Assembly: GCA_018669475.1 (NCBI GenBank)
Contig: JABHCC010000032.1
Location: 310,753 to 374,752, forward strand
DNA: 64,000 nt
Source of the DNA: Bacteroidota bacterium
GTDB taxonomy: Bacteria > Bacteroidota > Bacteroidia > Bacteroidales > UBA12481
Reading direction: 5' to 3'
A model generated the notes under the pieces. The model was not told the origin of the DNA. It was given only the letters and a program-made list of their open reading frames with translations, and did no database searches. The translations under genes were made by a program, and so were the position numbers. Each line of letters begins with the position of its first letter. Position 1 is the stretch's first letter. Positions 9,864 through 21,228 of the stretch are shown here, in pieces.

Positions 9864-10052
9864 TTATCGCTTTGTTTTTTTTTCAACACTGACAAGGTGT
9901 TCTACTTTTTTCACCATACCCAGTATTTGTGGTGTTGCTTCATGCTCCACAGTTCCACTCATCTTCTTCAGACCCAGAGCCTCCAAAGTTTTCTTTTGTC
10001 TTTCGTTGCTCCCGATCTTACTCCTTGTTTGAGTAATTTTAATTTTTGCCAT
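9864..10052 (-). CDS. rpmD: 50S ribosomal protein L30 (start corrected from ORF track)
   Basis: Sixty-two-residue large-subunit protein. The ORF track opens this frame at 10214, but that would overlap rpsE by more than 140 nt. The in-frame ATG at 10052 gives MAKIKITQTRSKIGSNERQKKTLEALGLKKM, a standard bacterial L30 beginning, and leaves a 19-nt gap after rpsE. It lies between rpsE and rplO as expected. Confidence 0.97.
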   Translation of the reverse strand: MAKIKITQTRSKIGSNERQKKTLEALGLKKMSGTVEHEATPQILGMVKKVEHLVSVEKKTKR

Positions 10053-10071
10053 GAGATCTGAATTATCCTGC

Positions 10072-10587
10072 TTAACCATTAAATACTTTTTCCATATTAA
10101 CTCCACGATGCTGGGCAATAGTATGTGCATCTCTGAGTTCAACCAAAGCCTGCATAGTTGCTTTAACCAGGTTGTGCGGGTTAGATGAGCCTTTTGATTT
10201 TGCAAGAACATCACTTATACCAACACTCTCCAATACTGCACGCATCGCACCACCGGCTTTTACTCCAGTACCACTCGAAGCGGGCTTCAACCATACACGT
10301 GCACCGCCATACTTGGCTAATTGTTCGTGAGGGATTGTGCCTTTATAGACTGGTACTTTTATCAAGTTTTTCTTGGCAGCTTCAACACCTTTGGCTATAG
10401 CTGTAGTTACTTCATTTGCCTTACCAAGGCCCCATCCTACAACACCGTCCTCATTTCCAACTACAACAATAGCTGAAAAACTGAAATTCCTACCACCTTT
10501 GGTTACTTTGGTTACTCTATTGATAGCAACCAAACGGTCTTTGAGATCCAGATCACTGGTTTTTACTTTTCGTACACTTGTTGCCAT
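10072..10587 (-). CDS. rpsE: 30S ribosomal protein S5
   Basis: Small-subunit protein involved in decoding fidelity and helicase activity at the mRNA entry. The 171-aa product has the S5 N-terminal domain signature [31 protein letters not shown] and the C-terminal domain with [30 protein letters not shown]. It sits 5 nt after rplR. Confidence 0.99.
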   Translation of the reverse strand: MATSVRKVKTSDLDLKDRLVAINRVTKVTKGGRNFSFSAIVVVGNEDGVVGWGLGKANEVTTAIAKGVEAAKKNLIKVPVYKGTIPHEQLAKYGGARVWLKPASSGTGVKAGGAMRAVLESVGISDVLAKSKGSSNPHNLVKATMQALVELRDAHTIAQHRGVNMEKVFNG

Positions 10588-10592
10588 ATCAG

Positions 10593-10952
10593 CTATAGTT
10601 TAAGACCACCTTTACGGGCAGCATCGGCTAATGATTTAACTCTTCCATGATATAAATACCCATTGCGATCAAAAACAACAGTTTTTATTCCTTTCTCAAG
10701 GCTCTTTTGAGCTATGAGTTTTCCAACTAGTTGTGCTTGTTTACTTTTGGGTATACCTGTTTTTGCAGCAATTTCTTTTTCCAAACTGGAAGCTGCAACC
10801 AGAGTAGTTCCAGTCAGATCATCAACAACCTGAGCAGATATCTGGCGGTTACTTCTATATACGGATAGCCTCGGGGTTTCCGTGGTTCCGGATATTTTCT
10901 TGCGGATTCTCCGCTTAATTTTGTTTCTGCGTTCTATCTTTGACAAAGCCAT
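10593..10952 (-). CDS. rplR: 50S ribosomal protein L18 (start corrected)
   Basis: 5S rRNA-binding protein of the large subunit. The track begins at a TTG (10961). The ATG three codons later gives [19 protein letters not shown], the normal N-terminus, and a 119-aa protein. Family motifs [19 protein letters not shown] and [25 protein letters not shown] are present. It lies between rplF and rpsE. Confidence 0.98.
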   Translation of the reverse strand: MALSKIERRNKIKRRIRKKISGTTETPRLSVYRSNRQISAQVVDDLTGTTLVAASSLEKEIAAKTGIPKSKQAQLVGKLIAQKSLEKGIKTVVFDRNGYLYHGRVKSLADAARKGGLKL

Positions 10953-10976
10953 TTTTACCAAGTATTTCCAGATTAA

Positions 10977-11534
10977 TTATTTAGCTGCTGCTGCTTTACC
11001 GGCTTTACGACGAATAACTTCACCAACAAATTTGACACCTTTTCCCTTATAGGGCTCGGGTGGACGAAATGAACGGATTTTAGCAGCTACTTGTCCGATC
11101 AGTTGTTTGTCGATGCTTTTGAGAGTAATAATTGGATTCGACCGACGTTCGGTAAGCGCCTCAATTTTCACCTCAGGAGGAAGCTCTAAGTAAATCGGAT
11201 GTGAAAACCCAAGACTAAGCTCAAGTAATTGTCCCTTCGTAGTAGCCTTGTAACCAACTCCAACAAGTTCTTGTTTGATCTCGTATCCTTTAGATACTCC
11301 AATAACCATATTGTTTACTAATGAACGGTAGAGCCCATGCTCAGAACGATCTTTTTTATCGTCCTTCATACGCTTCAAAATAAACCTTCCATTCTCAGTT
11401 GTCATCTCAATTCCCAGAGCTACTTTTTGTGAAAGTTCACCCAGAGGCCCCTTTACCACAACCGTGTTGTCATCCTGAACCGTGATGGAAACACCTTCTG
11501 GAATACTAATGGGCAATTTTCCTATTCGTGACAT
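10977..11534 (-). CDS. rplF: 50S ribosomal protein L6
   Basis: Large-subunit protein near the factor-binding site. The 185-aa product starts MSRIGKLPISIPEGVSI and carries the C-terminal signature RSFRPPEPYKGKGVKF followed by a basic/Ala tail. It is 12 nt downstream of rpsH. Confidence 0.99.
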   Translation of the reverse strand: MSRIGKLPISIPEGVSITVQDDNTVVVKGPLGELSQKVALGIEMTTENGRFILKRMKDDKKDRSEHGLYRSLVNNMVIGVSKGYEIKQELVGVGYKATTKGQLLELSLGFSHPIYLELPPEVKIEALTERRSNPIITLKSIDKQLIGQVAAKIRSFRPPEPYKGKGVKFVGEVIRRKAGKAAAAK

Positions 11535-11546
11535 TTCTTTTTCTTT

Positions 11547-11942
11547 TTAATAAACGTAACACAATACTTCACCTCCAACAAGCTCACTTCTCGCTTCTTT
11601 GTCAGTCATTACACCTTTTGAAGTTGAGAGTATTGCTATACCCAGTCCGTTAAGAACTCGTGGTACACTATCCACCCCGGCATATTTTCTCAGTCCTGGC
11701 TTACTAATCCGTGTTAAGGATTTGATTGCTGGTGCTTTAGAAATCGGATGATACTTCAGTGCGATTTTAATTAATCCTTGTTTGCTATCGTCCTCAAATT
11801 TATAACTGAGAACATAACCTTTGTCAAACAGGATTTTTGTCATCTCCTTTTTGATGTTTGAAGCAGGTATTACAACGACCTTATGCTTAGCCATCATGGC
11901 ATTGCGAATGCGGGTCAAATAATCTGCAATAGGGTCTGTCAT
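11547..11942 (-). CDS. rpsH: 30S ribosomal protein S8
   Basis: Central-domain assembly protein of the small subunit, and in E. coli the translational repressor of the spc operon (not tested here). The 131-aa product begins [20 protein letters not shown]. The C-terminal part [33 protein letters not shown] is diagnostic. It lies between rpsN and rplF. Confidence 0.99.
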   Translation of the reverse strand: MTDPIADYLTRIRNAMMAKHKVVVIPASNIKKEMTKILFDKGYVLSYKFEDDSKQGLIKIALKYHPISKAPAIKSLTRISKPGLRKYAGVDSVPRVLNGLGIAILSTSKGVMTDKEARSELVGGEVLCYVY

Positions 11943-11958
11943 TTTCTTATTGATTTAA

Positions 11959-12228
11959 TTACCAACTTGCTTTTTTTATTCCGGGGATTAAACCAGAAGA
12001 TGCCATTTCCCTGAAAGTAATCCTGCTAATCCCAAATTGTCTCATATAGCCTTTTGGCCTTCCTGTCAGGTTACATCTGTTGTGCAAACGCACTGCAGAT
12101 GAATTTTTCGGAAGTCTGCTTAAGCCAATATAATCTCCTTCAGCCTTCAATTGTGCTCTTTTATCAGCATATTTGGCTACCATCTTTTGCCTTTTAACCT
12201 CGCGGGCTTTCATGGATTCTTTAGCCAT
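11959..12228 (-). CDS. rpsN: 30S ribosomal protein S14, zinc-free form
   Basis: Small-subunit head protein. The 89-aa product has the basic N-terminus [16 protein letters not shown] and the core [28 protein letters not shown]. It is the longer type without the two CxxC zinc pairs. It starts 2 nt after the rplE stop, in spc-operon order. Confidence 0.99.
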   Translation of the reverse strand: MAKESMKAREVKRQKMVAKYADKRAQLKAEGDYIGLSRLPKNSSAVRLHNRCNLTGRPKGYMRQFGISRITFREMASSGLIPGIKKASW

Positions 12229-12230
12229 AA

Positions 12231-12788
12231 CTATTTCTTATTATTTTTTTTAAATGGTAATCCAAAACTCTTCAGTAATGCGAATCCTTCTTCATCAGTA
12301 TTAGCTGATGTAACGAAAGTAATTTCCATACCCAGGATTGAATGAATTTTATCAATATCAATCTCGGGAAAAACTATTTGTTCTGTAATGCCCATAGTAT
12401 AATTACCACGACCATCCAGTTTGTTTTCAATTCCATGGAAGTCTCTTGTTCTCGGCAATGCAACAGAGACCAATCTATCCAGAAATTCATACATCCTATC
12501 ATTGCGAAGAGTTACCTTAATACCAATAGGCATTTTTTTCCGCAATTTAAAGTTAGATATATCCTTTTTCGACAAGGTTTGTATAGCTTTCTGCCCAGCA
12601 ATAGCAGTCAACTCTGCCTGAGCAACTTCGATCAGTTTTTTGTCCGCAATTGCACGGCCAACACCTTGATTAAGGACAATTTTTTTAAGTTTAGGAACCT
12701 GCATAACAGACTTGTAGCTAAACTCTTTTATCAAAGCAGGTGTAATTTCCTCCTTGAATTTTGTTTTAAGGGTAGGTGCTTGTACCAT
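12231..12788 (-). CDS. rplE: 50S ribosomal protein L5
   Basis: 5S rRNA-binding protein of the central protuberance. The 185-aa product includes [42 protein letters not shown] and FPEIDIDKI. Its ATG overlaps the rplX stop codon (TAATG), implying translational coupling. Confidence 0.99.
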   Translation of the reverse strand: MVQAPTLKTKFKEEITPALIKEFSYKSVMQVPKLKKIVLNQGVGRAIADKKLIEVAQAELTAIAGQKAIQTLSKKDISNFKLRKKMPIGIKVTLRNDRMYEFLDRLVSVALPRTRDFHGIENKLDGRGNYTMGITEQIVFPEIDIDKIHSILGMEITFVTSANTDEEGFALLKSFGLPFKKNNKK

Positions 12789-13111
12789 TACTTAATCTCC
12801 TCTCCTGATTTTTTTGCGTAACGGACCAACTTGCCTTTATCATTCAAACGGCGTCCAATTCTTGTTGCACCTCCGCTGGATGGATCCACCACCATTAGGT
12901 TAGAAATATGAACTGGTCCTTCTTTCTTAATAATTCCGCCTTGCGGGTTATCCTGATTGGGTTTGGTGTGTTTGGATACCATATTCACACCTTCAACAAT
13001 GGCGCGGGATTTACTCCTTATCACCTCAAGTACACGTCCTTGTAGTCCCTTTGAGTTTCCGGCAACCACAATAACATTGTCACCCTTCTTGATATGTAAT
13101 TTTTTTTGCAT
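12788..13111 (-). CDS. rplX: 50S ribosomal protein L24
   Basis: Assembly-initiating large-subunit protein. The 107-aa product contains the KOW motif [23 protein letters not shown] and [13 protein letters not shown]...[16 protein letters not shown]. It shares one base with rplE and lies between rplN and rplE. Confidence 0.99.
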   Translation of the reverse strand: MQKKLHIKKGDNVIVVAGNSKGLQGRVLEVIRSKSRAIVEGVNMVSKHTKPNQDNPQGGIIKKEGPVHISNLMVVDPSSGGATRIGRRLNDKGKLVRYAKKSGEEIK

Positions 13112-13129
13112 GATCCGTGCTTATTCTTT

Positions 13130-13495
13130 TTACAACACTTCTGGTGCGAGTGAAACAATTTTCATATACTGGTCGCGAAGTTCACGTGAAACAGGTCCAA
13201 AGATCCTGGTTCCACGCATCTCGCCGGTGGCATTTAGTAGAACACAGGCATTATCGTCAAACCGTATATAAGAACCATCTGCTCGACGTATTTCTTTCTT
13301 TGTTCTAACCACTACTGCACGAGTAACCGTACCTTTTTTAATTTCTCCGCCCGGGATAGCTGATTTAACAGTAGCAACTATAAGGTCGCCAACTGAGGCA
13401 TATCTTTTTCCTGTTCCTCCCAGAACGCGGATGCACAAAACTACTTTTGCACCGCTATTATCTGCTACTGACAGTCTGCTTTCTTGCTGTATCAT
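13130..13495 (-). CDS. rplN: 50S ribosomal protein L14
   Basis: Large-subunit protein at the intersubunit bridge. The 121-aa product starts [27 protein letters not shown] and ends with the conserved [23 protein letters not shown]. It is 2 nt from rpsQ. Confidence 0.99.
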   Translation of the reverse strand: MIQQESRLSVADNSGAKVVLCIRVLGGTGKRYASVGDLIVATVKSAIPGGEIKKGTVTRAVVVRTKKEIRRADGSYIRFDDNACVLLNATGEMRGTRIFGPVSRELRDQYMKIVSLAPEVL

Positions 13496-13497
13496 GA

Positions 13498-13758
13498 CTA
13501 CTTAGCTCTTTCAATAATTTCAATTAGTCTCCAGTTTTTACGCTTACTTAAAGGTCTGGATTCCATAATTTTTACCTGATCACCTTCATGACAAGTATTC
13601 TCCTCATCATGAGCAACAAACTTGGTTGTCTTGTTCACAAATTTGCCATAGATAGGATGCTTAACTTTTCTCTTGACAGCTACTATAATGGATTTATCCA
13701 TTTTGTCGCTGATCACAACACCTACTCGTTCTTTTCTAAGATTTCTCTTGACTTCCAT
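13498..13758 (-). CDS. rpsQ: 30S ribosomal protein S17
   Basis: Primary 16S rRNA-binding protein with an OB fold. The 86-aa product contains [34 protein letters not shown] and the S17 signature [23 protein letters not shown]. It lies 5 nt after rpmC. Confidence 0.99.
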   Translation of the reverse strand: MEVKRNLRKERVGVVISDKMDKSIIVAVKRKVKHPIYGKFVNKTTKFVAHDEENTCHEGDQVKIMESRPLSKRKNWRLIEIIERAK

Positions 13759-13763
13759 TGTGT

Positions 13764-13973
13764 TTATTTGCTTGTCTGATTTTCACTAAGCTCCCGTTTC
13801 TTTTTCTCGGTTTTCAAGCGGGCCAGTACCCGGCGTGCAAATTTCAGCTGCAAAGGATTGTCGAGAGGAGAAACCGTATGGTTCATCCTCATACGAGTCA
13901 AGGTTACTTGCTCATTATCTATTCTTTCGACCAGTTCCTGATCAGTCAATTCGCGAATTTCAGATGTTTTCAT
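13764..13973 (-). CDS. rpmC: 50S ribosomal protein L29
   Basis: Small two-helix large-subunit protein near the tunnel exit. The 69-aa product reads [22 protein letters not shown] and contains [15 protein letters not shown]. Its ATG overlaps the rplP stop codon (TAATG). It lies in the normal order rplP-rpmC-rpsQ. Confidence 0.98.
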   Translation of the reverse strand: MKTSEIRELTDQELVERIDNEQVTLTRMRMNHTVSPLDNPLQLKFARRVLARLKTEKKKRELSENQTSK

Positions 13974-14407
13974 TATTCAGCATTTGAACTTTCAACATAA
14001 TCACGCCGGATAACAAATTTTGTTTTTACCGGCAATTTCTGAGCAGCTAAACGTAAAGCTTCACGTGCTACTTCTAAAGGTACTCCATCTGCTTCAAAAA
14101 TGATTCGGCCAGGAGATACCCGTGCAACAAATCCGGAAGGAGCACCTTTACCCTTACCCATCCTGACTTCAGCAGGTTTGGAGGTAATTGGCTTATCCGG
14201 AAATACACGGATCCATATTTGTCCTTGACGCTGCATGTACCTTGTTACGGCAACACGAGCAGCCTCAATTTGACGGCCTGTCATCCAGGTTGTTTCAAGA
14301 GATTTTATCCCAAATGATCCGAAAGCTAAGCGGTGACCACGTTGGGCATTGCCCTTCATAACACCTTTTTGCTGCCTTCTGAATTTTGTCTTTTTCGGTT
14401 GTAACAT
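13973..14407 (-). CDS. rplP: 50S ribosomal protein L16
   Basis: Large-subunit protein contacting A-site tRNA. The 144-aa product begins [30 protein letters not shown] and contains [24 protein letters not shown]. It shares one base with rpmC and follows rpsC. Confidence 0.99.
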   Translation of the reverse strand: MLQPKKTKFRRQQKGVMKGNAQRGHRLAFGSFGIKSLETTWMTGRQIEAARVAVTRYMQRQGQIWIRVFPDKPITSKPAEVRMGKGKGAPSGFVARVSPGRIIFEADGVPLEVAREALRLAAQKLPVKTKFVIRRDYVESSNAE

Positions 14408-14432
14408 CAGTTTCCTCTTTTAAATAGGAAGA

Positions 14433-15125
14433 TTATCGAGTTCTTCTCTTAAATCCTTTTTTAGGACTTTTTGCTCCAATATTCGGTGATAGGTCACGTT
14501 TTCCATAAACCTCACCTTTACATATCCACACCTTGATTCCGGTTGAACCAACTTTCGTATGTGCTTCTGCTAATGCATAGTCAATATCAGCCCGCAAAGT
14601 ATGTAAAGGAGTACGACCTTCTTTATACATTTCAGCGCGAGCCATCTCTGCTCCATTCAATCGTCCTGAGATCAGAACTTTAATTCCCTCTGCACCCATT
14701 CTCATAGTAGAAGCAATTGCCATTTTTATCGCTCTTCTGTACGCAATACGGCCTTCTACCTGACGTGCAATATTGTTAGCAACTATTCCTGCGTCTAACT
14801 CAGGTCGTTTGATCTCATAAATATTGATCTGAACTTCCTTCTTGGTAATCTTTTTCAGCTCTTCTTTTAGCTTATCCACTTCTTGTCCACCCTTACCAAT
14901 AATGATTCCTGGTCGGGCAGTATGAACTGTAATAGTGATTAGCTTCAGTGTGCGCTCAATAATAATTTTTGAAACGCTAGCCTTAGCTAAACGAGCATTA
15001 AGATACTGGCGGATCTTATGATCTTCAACCAATTTCCCGCTAAAATCTTTGCCTCCAAACCAATTGGAGTCCCAGCCTTTGATGATCCCCAGACGGTTGC
15101 TGATCGGATTTACTTTTTGTCCCAT
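14433..15125 (-). CDS. rpsC: 30S ribosomal protein S3
   Basis: Head protein at the mRNA entry channel. The 230-aa product starts [26 protein letters not shown] domain with [18 protein letters not shown] is followed by the S3 C-terminal domain ([45 protein letters not shown]). It is directly adjacent to rplV. Confidence 0.99.
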   Translation of the reverse strand: MGQKVNPISNRLGIIKGWDSNWFGGKDFSGKLVEDHKIRQYLNARLAKASVSKIIIERTLKLITITVHTARPGIIIGKGGQEVDKLKEELKKITKKEVQINIYEIKRPELDAGIVANNIARQVEGRIAYRRAIKMAIASTMRMGAEGIKVLISGRLNGAEMARAEMYKEGRTPLHTLRADIDYALAEAHTKVGSTGIKVWICKGEVYGKRDLSPNIGAKSPKKGFKRRTR

Positions 15126-15542
15126 CTATGCCTCTGTTTTTTCAACTTGTTTTTTACTATCCAGATAAATGGTCACATGATTTGACCTTTTTCTAATCCT
15201 GTATGCCCGACCCTGTGGAGCAGGACGTAACCGTTTCAATACTCTTCCCGAGTCAACAAAAATTCCTTTTACAAAAAGATTGCTGTCTTCAATCCGTACA
15301 CCCTCATTCTTTGCTTGCCAGTTTGCGATAGCTGACATTAAAAGTTTTTCAAGTTTACGACTTGCTTCTTTCGGACTGAAGTGCAACATATCAAGAGCTT
15401 TTTGTACTTCTTTCCCTCTTATCATATCTGCAACCAACCGCATCTTCCGTGGAGATGTAGGGTTGTTGCGCAAGGTTGCGAAGTACTGATTCTTACGCTC
15501 TTCCTTTGCTTGTTCACCTAATTGATGCTTTCTTGAACCCAT
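15126..15542 (-). CDS. rplV: 50S ribosomal protein L22
   Basis: Lines the peptide exit tunnel. The 138-aa product contains [28 protein letters not shown], and its loop [23 protein letters not shown] reaches the tunnel constriction. An N-terminal basic leader of about 20 residues precedes the core. It is adjacent to rpsC with no gap. Confidence 0.99.
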   Translation of the reverse strand: MGSRKHQLGEQAKEERKNQYFATLRNNPTSPRKMRLVADMIRGKEVQKALDMLHFSPKEASRKLEKLLMSAIANWQAKNEGVRIEDSNLFVKGIFVDSGRVLKRLRPAPQGRAYRIRKRSNHVTIYLDSKKQVEKTEA

Positions 15543-15573
15543 TTTCTATCGCCTTAACATTTTATAATTAGGG

Positions 15574-15843
15574 TTATTTCCTTTTATTACCGGCATGTCC
15601 CCTAAACTGTCGGGTTGGTGCAAACTCACCGAGTTTATGTCCAACCATGTTTTCAGTAACATAAACAGGAATAAACTTATTTCCATTATGCACTGCGATG
15701 GTATGTCCGACAAAATCCGGAGATATCATAGACCTTCTGGCCCATGTTTTAACTACTGTCTTCTTCCCAGATTCATTCAAAGCCAGGACGCGTTTCTCCA
15801 GCTTGTATTCAATAAAGGGACCTTTTCTTAATGATCGACTCAT
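15574..15843 (-). CDS. rpsS: 30S ribosomal protein S19
   Basis: Small-subunit head protein that pairs with S13. The 89-aa product reads [19 protein letters not shown] and carries the signature [24 protein letters not shown]. It lies between rplB and rplV. Confidence 0.99.
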   Translation of the reverse strand: MSRSLRKGPFIEYKLEKRVLALNESGKKTVVKTWARRSMISPDFVGHTIAVHNGNKFIPVYVTENMVGHKLGEFAPTRQFRGHAGNKRK

Positions 15844-15863
15844 AATCTAATAGCGTTTCGGAA

Positions 15864-16685
15864 TTACTTACGTTTTTCCAGGATGAATTTATTAGATGCT
15901 TTCTTTTTCGAACGTGTTTTAAAACCTTTGGCCAACAATCCTTTTCTGGATCTAGGATGACCTCCGGATGAACGACCTTCACCACCACCCATAGGATGAT
16001 CAACAGGGTTCATCGCAACACCACGTACTCGTGGTCGACGTCCCAACCATCGAGAGCGACCAGCTTTACCTGAACGCTCTAATCCATGATCTGAATTAGA
16101 AACACTTCCCACAGTAGCACGACAGGTTACAAGAACCAGACGTGTTTCACCTGAAGGTAAACGTAAAATAGCATAGCGGCCTTCTCTTGACACTAATTGT
16201 GCATAAGAACCGGCACTTCTTGCCATTACTCCACCCTTTTTTGGTTGGAGCTCAATACTATGTACTACTGTTCCTAAAGGAATCTCAGCAATAGGTAATG
16301 AATTTCCAATCTCGGGTGCGACACCTGTACCGGAAACTAATTCCTGCCCAACCTGAATTCCATTTGGCGCAATAATATATCTTTTCTCACCATCTGCATA
16401 GTGCAATAATGCTATACGTGCTGTGCGGTTTGGATCATATTCAATACTGGCAACCTTTGCCGGAATATTATCTTTCTCCCTTTTAAAATCAATCACACGA
16501 TAACGTTTCTTATGGCCGCCACCCAGATAACGCATAGTCATGCGTCCCTGGCTGTTCCGCCCACCACTTCTCTTCTGAGGCTTCAGCAAAGATTTCTCAG
16601 GTGATCCTTTGGTGATCTCCTCAAAGGTCCCTATAACTTTTCTTCTCTGCCCCGGAGTTACGGGTTTGAATTTTTTAACTGCCAT
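15864..16685 (-). CDS. rplB: 50S ribosomal protein L2
   Basis: Core large-subunit protein next to the peptidyl-transferase centre. The 273-aa product contains [27 protein letters not shown] and the highly conserved [21 protein letters not shown], including the catalytic-centre His of VDHP. It lies between rplW and rpsS. Confidence 0.99.
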   Translation of the reverse strand: MAVKKFKPVTPGQRRKVIGTFEEITKGSPEKSLLKPQKRSGGRNSQGRMTMRYLGGGHKKRYRVIDFKREKDNIPAKVASIEYDPNRTARIALLHYADGEKRYIIAPNGIQVGQELVSGTGVAPEIGNSLPIAEIPLGTVVHSIELQPKKGGVMARSAGSYAQLVSREGRYAILRLPSGETRLVLVTCRATVGSVSNSDHGLERSGKAGRSRWLGRRPRVRGVAMNPVDHPMGGGEGRSSGGHPRSRKGLLAKGFKTRSKKKASNKFILEKRK

Positions 16686-16691
16686 TACTTC

Positions 16692-16982
16692 TTATATATT
16701 GCTGTAAAAATCAATTGTATCTCCCTCGGCCAGGGTTACAATAGCTTTCTTATAACCAGCCGTTTTTCCCAGTACTGTACCAGCTTTAGTGAATCGGGAT
16801 TTCTTTTTACCACCATAACGGAGGGTATTAACAGAAACTACCGAAACACCATACATATCTTCAACCGCTCTCTTGATCTGGATTTTGTTCGCCTCACGAT
16901 CAACCTTGAAACCATAGCGGTTCAGGTCTTCGCTCTGCGCTGTCATTTTTTCAGTGACGATCGGTTTTTGTAAAACACTCAT
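16692..16982 (-). CDS. rplW: 50S ribosomal protein L23
   Basis: Tunnel-exit protein that docks SRP and trigger factor. The 96-aa product starts MSVLQKPIVTEKMTAQSEDLNRYGFKVDREANKIQIKRAVEDMYGV. It is 6 nt upstream of rplB. Confidence 0.98.
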   Translation of the reverse strand: MSVLQKPIVTEKMTAQSEDLNRYGFKVDREANKIQIKRAVEDMYGVSVVSVNTLRYGGKKKSRFTKAGTVLGKTAGYKKAIVTLAEGDTIDFYSNI

Positions 16983-16994
16983 AGTTACCTGCTC

Positions 16995-17624
16995 TTATGA
17001 TCCAAAATTTTCACCAATATCTCCAATTGAACTCTCATCGATTGCCAGTTTTGATGCGTTCATTATGTCGTATGTACTTAATTCAAAGGACGTTACAACT
17101 TTTACACCTGGCAAATTTCGAGACGACAAATATACGTTTTTATTTGATTGATTTAAAACGAATAGCACTTTTTTCTCGTCGATATTCAGGTTTTGTTTCA
17201 AATCAACCATGTTTTTTGTCCTTGGCTCTTCAAACTGGAAGTCCTCAATAATCATTATCGACTTGTCTTTCAGCTTGTAAGTCAATGCAGATTTTCTAGC
17301 TATCTGCTTGACCTTTTTATTCAACTTAAAGCCATAATTTCTTGGGCGAGGTCCAAAAACACGTCCTCCTCCTCTGAAAATAGGTGACTTAATAGAACCA
17401 GCACGGGCTGTACCTGTACCTTTTTGTCTTTTTATCTTTCGCGTTGAACCAACGATGTCAGCCCGCTCTTTAGACTTATGCGTGCCTTGTCGGGAATTCG
17501 CCAGAAACTGTTTCACATCCAAATAGATTGCATGATCATTAGGCTCCACCCCAAAAATATCATCACGCAATTCAACAGTGCGACCGGTTTCCTCTCCTGT
17601 GGTTTTATATACTGCTAGTTTCAT
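16995..17624 (-). CDS. rplD: 50S ribosomal protein L4
   Basis: Tunnel protein and, in E. coli, regulator of the S10 operon (not shown here). The 209-aa product has [45 protein letters not shown], the L4 extended loop. Its start codon overlaps the rplC stop (TAATG). Confidence 0.99.
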   Translation of the reverse strand: MKLAVYKTTGEETGRTVELRDDIFGVEPNDHAIYLDVKQFLANSRQGTHKSKERADIVGSTRKIKRQKGTGTARAGSIKSPIFRGGGRVFGPRPRNYGFKLNKKVKQIARKSALTYKLKDKSIMIIEDFQFEEPRTKNMVDLKQNLNIDEKKVLFVLNQSNKNVYLSSRNLPGVKVVTSFELSTYDIMNASKLAIDESSIGDIGENFGS

Positions 17625-18247
17625 TACTTCTCTATTATTACGTATGAACCCTTTGCTCCAGGAACAGAGCCTTTCACAATCATTAAATCATGCTCAGGAA
17701 GAATCTTCATAACGCGAAGACTAATCATCTTAATCTTTTTATTACCATCTTGTCCACCCATTCGCATGCCTTTGAAAACACGACTTGGATAGGAAGATGC
17801 ACCCAGCGAACCAGGAGCACGGAGACGGTTATGCTGACCATGAGTTTTGTCACCCACACCCTTAAAACCGTATCTTTTTACAACACCTTGAAATCCTTTA
17901 CCTTTTGTAATGCCAGAGACATCAACCCAGGTGTCACGGTTAAAAGTCTCAACCGTTACAAAATCTCCAAGTTTAAGTTCCTCTTCAGAATCATCCAGTT
18001 CAAATTCAGCCAATTTCCTTTTAGGAGTTGTGTTTGCATTTTTGAAGTGCCCCATCATGGCGCGACTGGTGTTCTTTTCCTTTTTCTCATCATAAGCAAC
18101 CTGTGCAGCCTCATATCCGTCGTTTTCAACTGTCTTCAGTTGGGTAACTACACAAGGGCCAACCTCAATAACCGTGCATGGAATATTTTTCCCATTGGCA
18201 TCGAAAACCGAAGTCATCCCAATTTTTTTACCTATTAAGCCTTTCAT
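17624..18247 (-). CDS. rplC: 50S ribosomal protein L3
   Basis: Early-assembly large-subunit protein. The 207-aa product begins [36 protein letters not shown] and contains the signature [43 protein letters not shown]. It lies between rpsJ and rplD. Confidence 0.99.
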   Translation of the reverse strand: MKGLIGKKIGMTSVFDANGKNIPCTVIEVGPCVVTQLKTVENDGYEAAQVAYDEKKEKNTSRAMMGHFKNANTTPKRKLAEFELDDSEEELKLGDFVTVETFNRDTWVDVSGITKGKGFQGVVKRYGFKGVGDKTHGQHNRLRAPGSLGASSYPSRVFKGMRMGGQDGNKKIKMISLRVMKILPEHDLMIVKGSVPGAKGSYVIIEK

Positions 18248-18265
18248 GTTATTATACCCTTTCAG

Positions 18266-18571
18266 TTAGACTTTAATTTCGACTTCAACTCCACTTGGCA
18301 ATTCAAGCTTCATCAAAGCATCGATGGTCTTTGCAGTGGAACTATAAATATCAATTAACCTTTTGTAAGAGGATAATTGGAATTGCTCCCTTGATTTTTT
18401 GTTGACGAAGGTAGACCTCAAAACAGTAAACACCCGTCTGTGGGTTGGCAATGGTATTGGGCCACTAACCACAGCTCCGGTACTTTTTACCGTTTTTACG
18501 ATCTTCTCAGCAGATTTATCCACCAGATTGTGATCGTACGATTTCAACTTAATTCTAATTTTCTGACTCAT
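18266..18571 (-). CDS. rpsJ: 30S ribosomal protein S10
   Basis: Small-subunit head protein that also acts as NusE in transcription antitermination (family knowledge). The 101-aa product carries [39 protein letters not shown]. It sits 6 nt after fusA, which joins the str and S10 operons without an intervening tuf. Confidence 0.99.
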   Translation of the reverse strand: MSQKIRIKLKSYDHNLVDKSAEKIVKTVKSTGAVVSGPIPLPTHRRVFTVLRSTFVNKKSREQFQLSSYKRLIDIYSSTAKTIDALMKLELPSGVEVEIKV

Positions 18572-18577
18572 CAGTTT

Positions 18578-20695
18578 TTACTTTTTCTTCAATAAATCAA
18601 CTCGTCCAAATATTTTTTCCAAAATTCCCACGGCAATATTCCGTGGAACTTCATCATATTTTTCTACTTCCATTGTTGAGCTGGCACGCCCAGAGGTCAG
18701 TGATCTTAATATAGTCACATATCCAAATTGTTCAGCCAAAGGTACCATTGCTTTAATCACCCGCATTCCAGATCTTGTTTCCATTCCCTCAACCTGTCCT
18801 CTTCTTTTATTAAGATCTGCAATAATCTCACCCATATATTCTTCCGGACCAATTACTTCGGTACGCATTATAGGTTCCATTAGTATTGGGCCTGCCTTTT
18901 CACATCCAGCTCGATAAGCTTTTTGAGCTGCAACTTCGAAGGCGATTTCATCGGATTCATTTGGATGATGGTCTGCATTCTTAAGAGTAACCTTCAGATT
19001 CTGCATAGGGTATCCGGCTAAAACTCCGCTATTCATAGCGTTCTTAAATCCTCTCTCAATTGCTGCTATGAAGATTCGTGGTAGTTTATCTGAATCAAGT
19101 TCCGATTCAAAAACCAGTCCTTTTACACTATCATCAGCCTTCCCTAGTTCAACATCAATGTCTGCAAACAAATGCTTGCCCCCAACCTCCTTATCGAAAA
19201 TTTCACGATGGAAAACATTTTCTGTCAGAGATTCATGATAAGCAACCTGAGGAGTCCCCTTATTAATATTCAGCTTGAACTCTCTACTTAATCGATCAAT
19301 AACAATCTCTAAATGGAGTTCTCCCATCCCACTGACAATAGTTTGTCCTGAATCTTCATCAGTTCTCACTCTGAAGGTCGGATCTTCTTCGGTCAGCTTT
19401 ATCAGGGCAGATGATAATTTATCAACTTCCTCCTGAGAGCGGGCTTCAATTGCAATCCCAAGAACGGGATCAGGAAATGTTATATTCTCCAGATGAATTT
19501 TGTGTTTGTCATCACAAAGTGTATCACCTGTCTTTATATCCTTAAAACCTACTATAGCACAAATATCACCAGCTTCAACCTGGTCTTTTGGATTTTGTTT
19601 ATTTGCATGCATTTGATACAATCGGGTGATTCTTTCTTTCCGATCTGTACGCATGTTATAAACAGCGGCCCCAGATTTAATCACTCCAGAATAGATTCTT
19701 ATGAAGGCAATTCGGCCAACAAAAGGATCAGTTGCAATTTTAAAGGCCAACGCTGCAAAAGGAGATTTGCTTTCAGGTTCCCTGCTGACTTCGTCACCGC
19801 TTCTCGGATCAGAACCAACAATTGCACCGACATCTATCGGACTGGGCAGATAAGCAGCTATTGCATCAAGCAGAGGCTGCACTCCTTTGTTTTTAAAAGC
19901 AGATCCACAAATTATGGGGATCATGCTGTTTGAAAGAGTGGCTTTTCTAACAACCCGACGAATATCTTCATTAGTAATCGAGTCTTTGTCTTCAAAATAG
20001 CGTTCAAGCAAATCATCATCTGTTTCACAAACAGTTTCTAATAATTTCTCACGCCATTGTTCTATTTGTTCCTGATATTCTTCAGGTACATCCACCTTTT
20101 CATAAATTGCACCCAATGAACTGTTTTCTGGCCAAAGTATAGCTTTTTGTTCGATCAGATCGATAACTCCTTCAAAACTATCCTCAGAGCCAATCGGAAT
20201 TTGCAATACTAAAGGAACAGCTAGTAATTTTTCTTGAATTTGAGTAATCACTGAAAAGAAATCAGCGCCCACCCGATCCATTTTATTTATGAAAGCTATT
20301 CTGGGTACCTGGTATTTGTCAGCCTGACGCCAGACTGTTTCTGACTGAGGCTCAACTCCACCAACACCACAAAACACTGCAATGGCTCCATCCAGAACCC
20401 TTAATGATCGTTCAACCTCAACAGTGAAATCCACATGTCCAGGTGTATCGATGATATTAACCTTATACTCATGACCCAGATACTTCCAGAAAGCTGTTGT
20501 AGCAGCAGATGTAATTGTTATCCCCCGCTCCTGCTCCTGAACCATCCAGTCCATTGTTGCAGCACCATTATGAACCTCTCCCATCCGGTGATTAATTCCG
20601 GTATAATACAAAATCCGCTCAGTCGTAGTAGTTTTGCCCGCGTCTATGTGGGCCATAATTCCGATGTTGCGGTAATATGAGAGATCCTGTGCCAT
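18578..20695 (-). CDS. fusA: Elongation factor G (canonical copy)
   Basis: GTPase that drives translocation and, with RRF, ribosome recycling. At 705 aa, all G motifs are intact: P-loop AHIDAGKTT (from residue 15), switch [10 protein letters not shown], switch [10 protein letters not shown] with catalytic His at residue 87, and NKMD. Domains II to V follow, including GMGELHLEI and [18 protein letters not shown] near the C-terminus. It lies in the str order rpsL-rpsG-fusA. Compare the paralog at 25313, which lacks the switch-II His. Confidence 0.99.
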   Translation of the reverse strand: MAQDLSYYRNIGIMAHIDAGKTTTTERILYYTGINHRMGEVHNGAATMDWMVQEQERGITITSAATTAFWKYLGHEYKVNIIDTPGHVDFTVEVERSLRVLDGAIAVFCGVGGVEPQSETVWRQADKYQVPRIAFINKMDRVGADFFSVITQIQEKLLAVPLVLQIPIGSEDSFEGVIDLIEQKAILWPENSSLGAIYEKVDVPEEYQEQIEQWREKLLETVCETDDDLLERYFEDKDSITNEDIRRVVRKATLSNSMIPIICGSAFKNKGVQPLLDAIAAYLPSPIDVGAIVGSDPRSGDEVSREPESKSPFAALAFKIATDPFVGRIAFIRIYSGVIKSGAAVYNMRTDRKERITRLYQMHANKQNPKDQVEAGDICAIVGFKDIKTGDTLCDDKHKIHLENITFPDPVLGIAIEARSQEEVDKLSSALIKLTEEDPTFRVRTDEDSGQTIVSGMGELHLEIVIDRLSREFKLNINKGTPQVAYHESLTENVFHREIFDKEVGGKHLFADIDVELGKADDSVKGLVFESELDSDKLPRIFIAAIERGFKNAMNSGVLAGYPMQNLKVTLKNADHHPNESDEIAFEVAAQKAYRAGCEKAGPILMEPIMRTEVIGPEEYMGEIIADLNKRRGQVEGMETRSGMRVIKAMVPLAEQFGYVTILRSLTSGRASSTMEVEKYDEVPRNIAVGILEKIFGRVDLLKKK

Positions 20696-20729
20696 CCCAA
20701 CAAGTCAAAGAACTTTTTTTTTAAAAATC

Positions 20730-21206
20730 TTAAAACCGGAAATGTGCAAACGCCCGGTTAGCTTCCGCCATACGGTGGGTATCTTCCTTTCGTTTGAAAG
20801 CTCCACCTTCATCGTTAAAAGCTGCAACAATCTCAGCAGCCAGTTTCTCGCTCATTGAGCGACCTGAACGCTTTCTTGCAAAATCGATCAAGTGTTTGTT
20901 TCCAATTGAAATTTTCCGGTCAGGACGAATCTCCATTGGCACCTGAAATGTAGCACCACCAACACGACGAGATTTCACCTCAACAGCTGGTGTGATATTT
21001 TCCAAAGCCTTCTTCCAAACTTCTAATGCACTGGATTCAGTTTCACCTTTTTTCTTCTCAACTATATCCAAAGCATCATAAAAGATTTGGAAACACTTTG
21101 TCTTTTTCCCGTCCAACATCAAATCATTTACAAAACGGGTTACCCGAATTTCTCCGAATTTCGGATCAGGTAATAATACTCTTTTCTTTGGTTTTGACTT
21201 CCTCAT
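20730..21206 (-). CDS. rpsG: 30S ribosomal protein S7
   Basis: Primary assembly protein of the 30S head. The 158-aa product contains [41 protein letters not shown] and ends [20 protein letters not shown]. It lies between rpsL and fusA. Confidence 0.99.
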   Translation of the reverse strand: MRKSKPKKRVLLPDPKFGEIRVTRFVNDLMLDGKKTKCFQIFYDALDIVEKKKGETESSALEVWKKALENITPAVEVKSRRVGGATFQVPMEIRPDRKISIGNKHLIDFARKRSGRSMSEKLAAEIVAAFNDEGGAFKRKEDTHRMAEANRAFAHFRF

Positions 21207-21228
21207 GGTTATAACTTACAGTCAAGAA

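Noticed and set aside
10053-10214. N-terminal extension of rpmD in the ORF track
   Set aside because: It would lie inside rpsE. The ATG at 10052 gives a standard L30 N-terminus.
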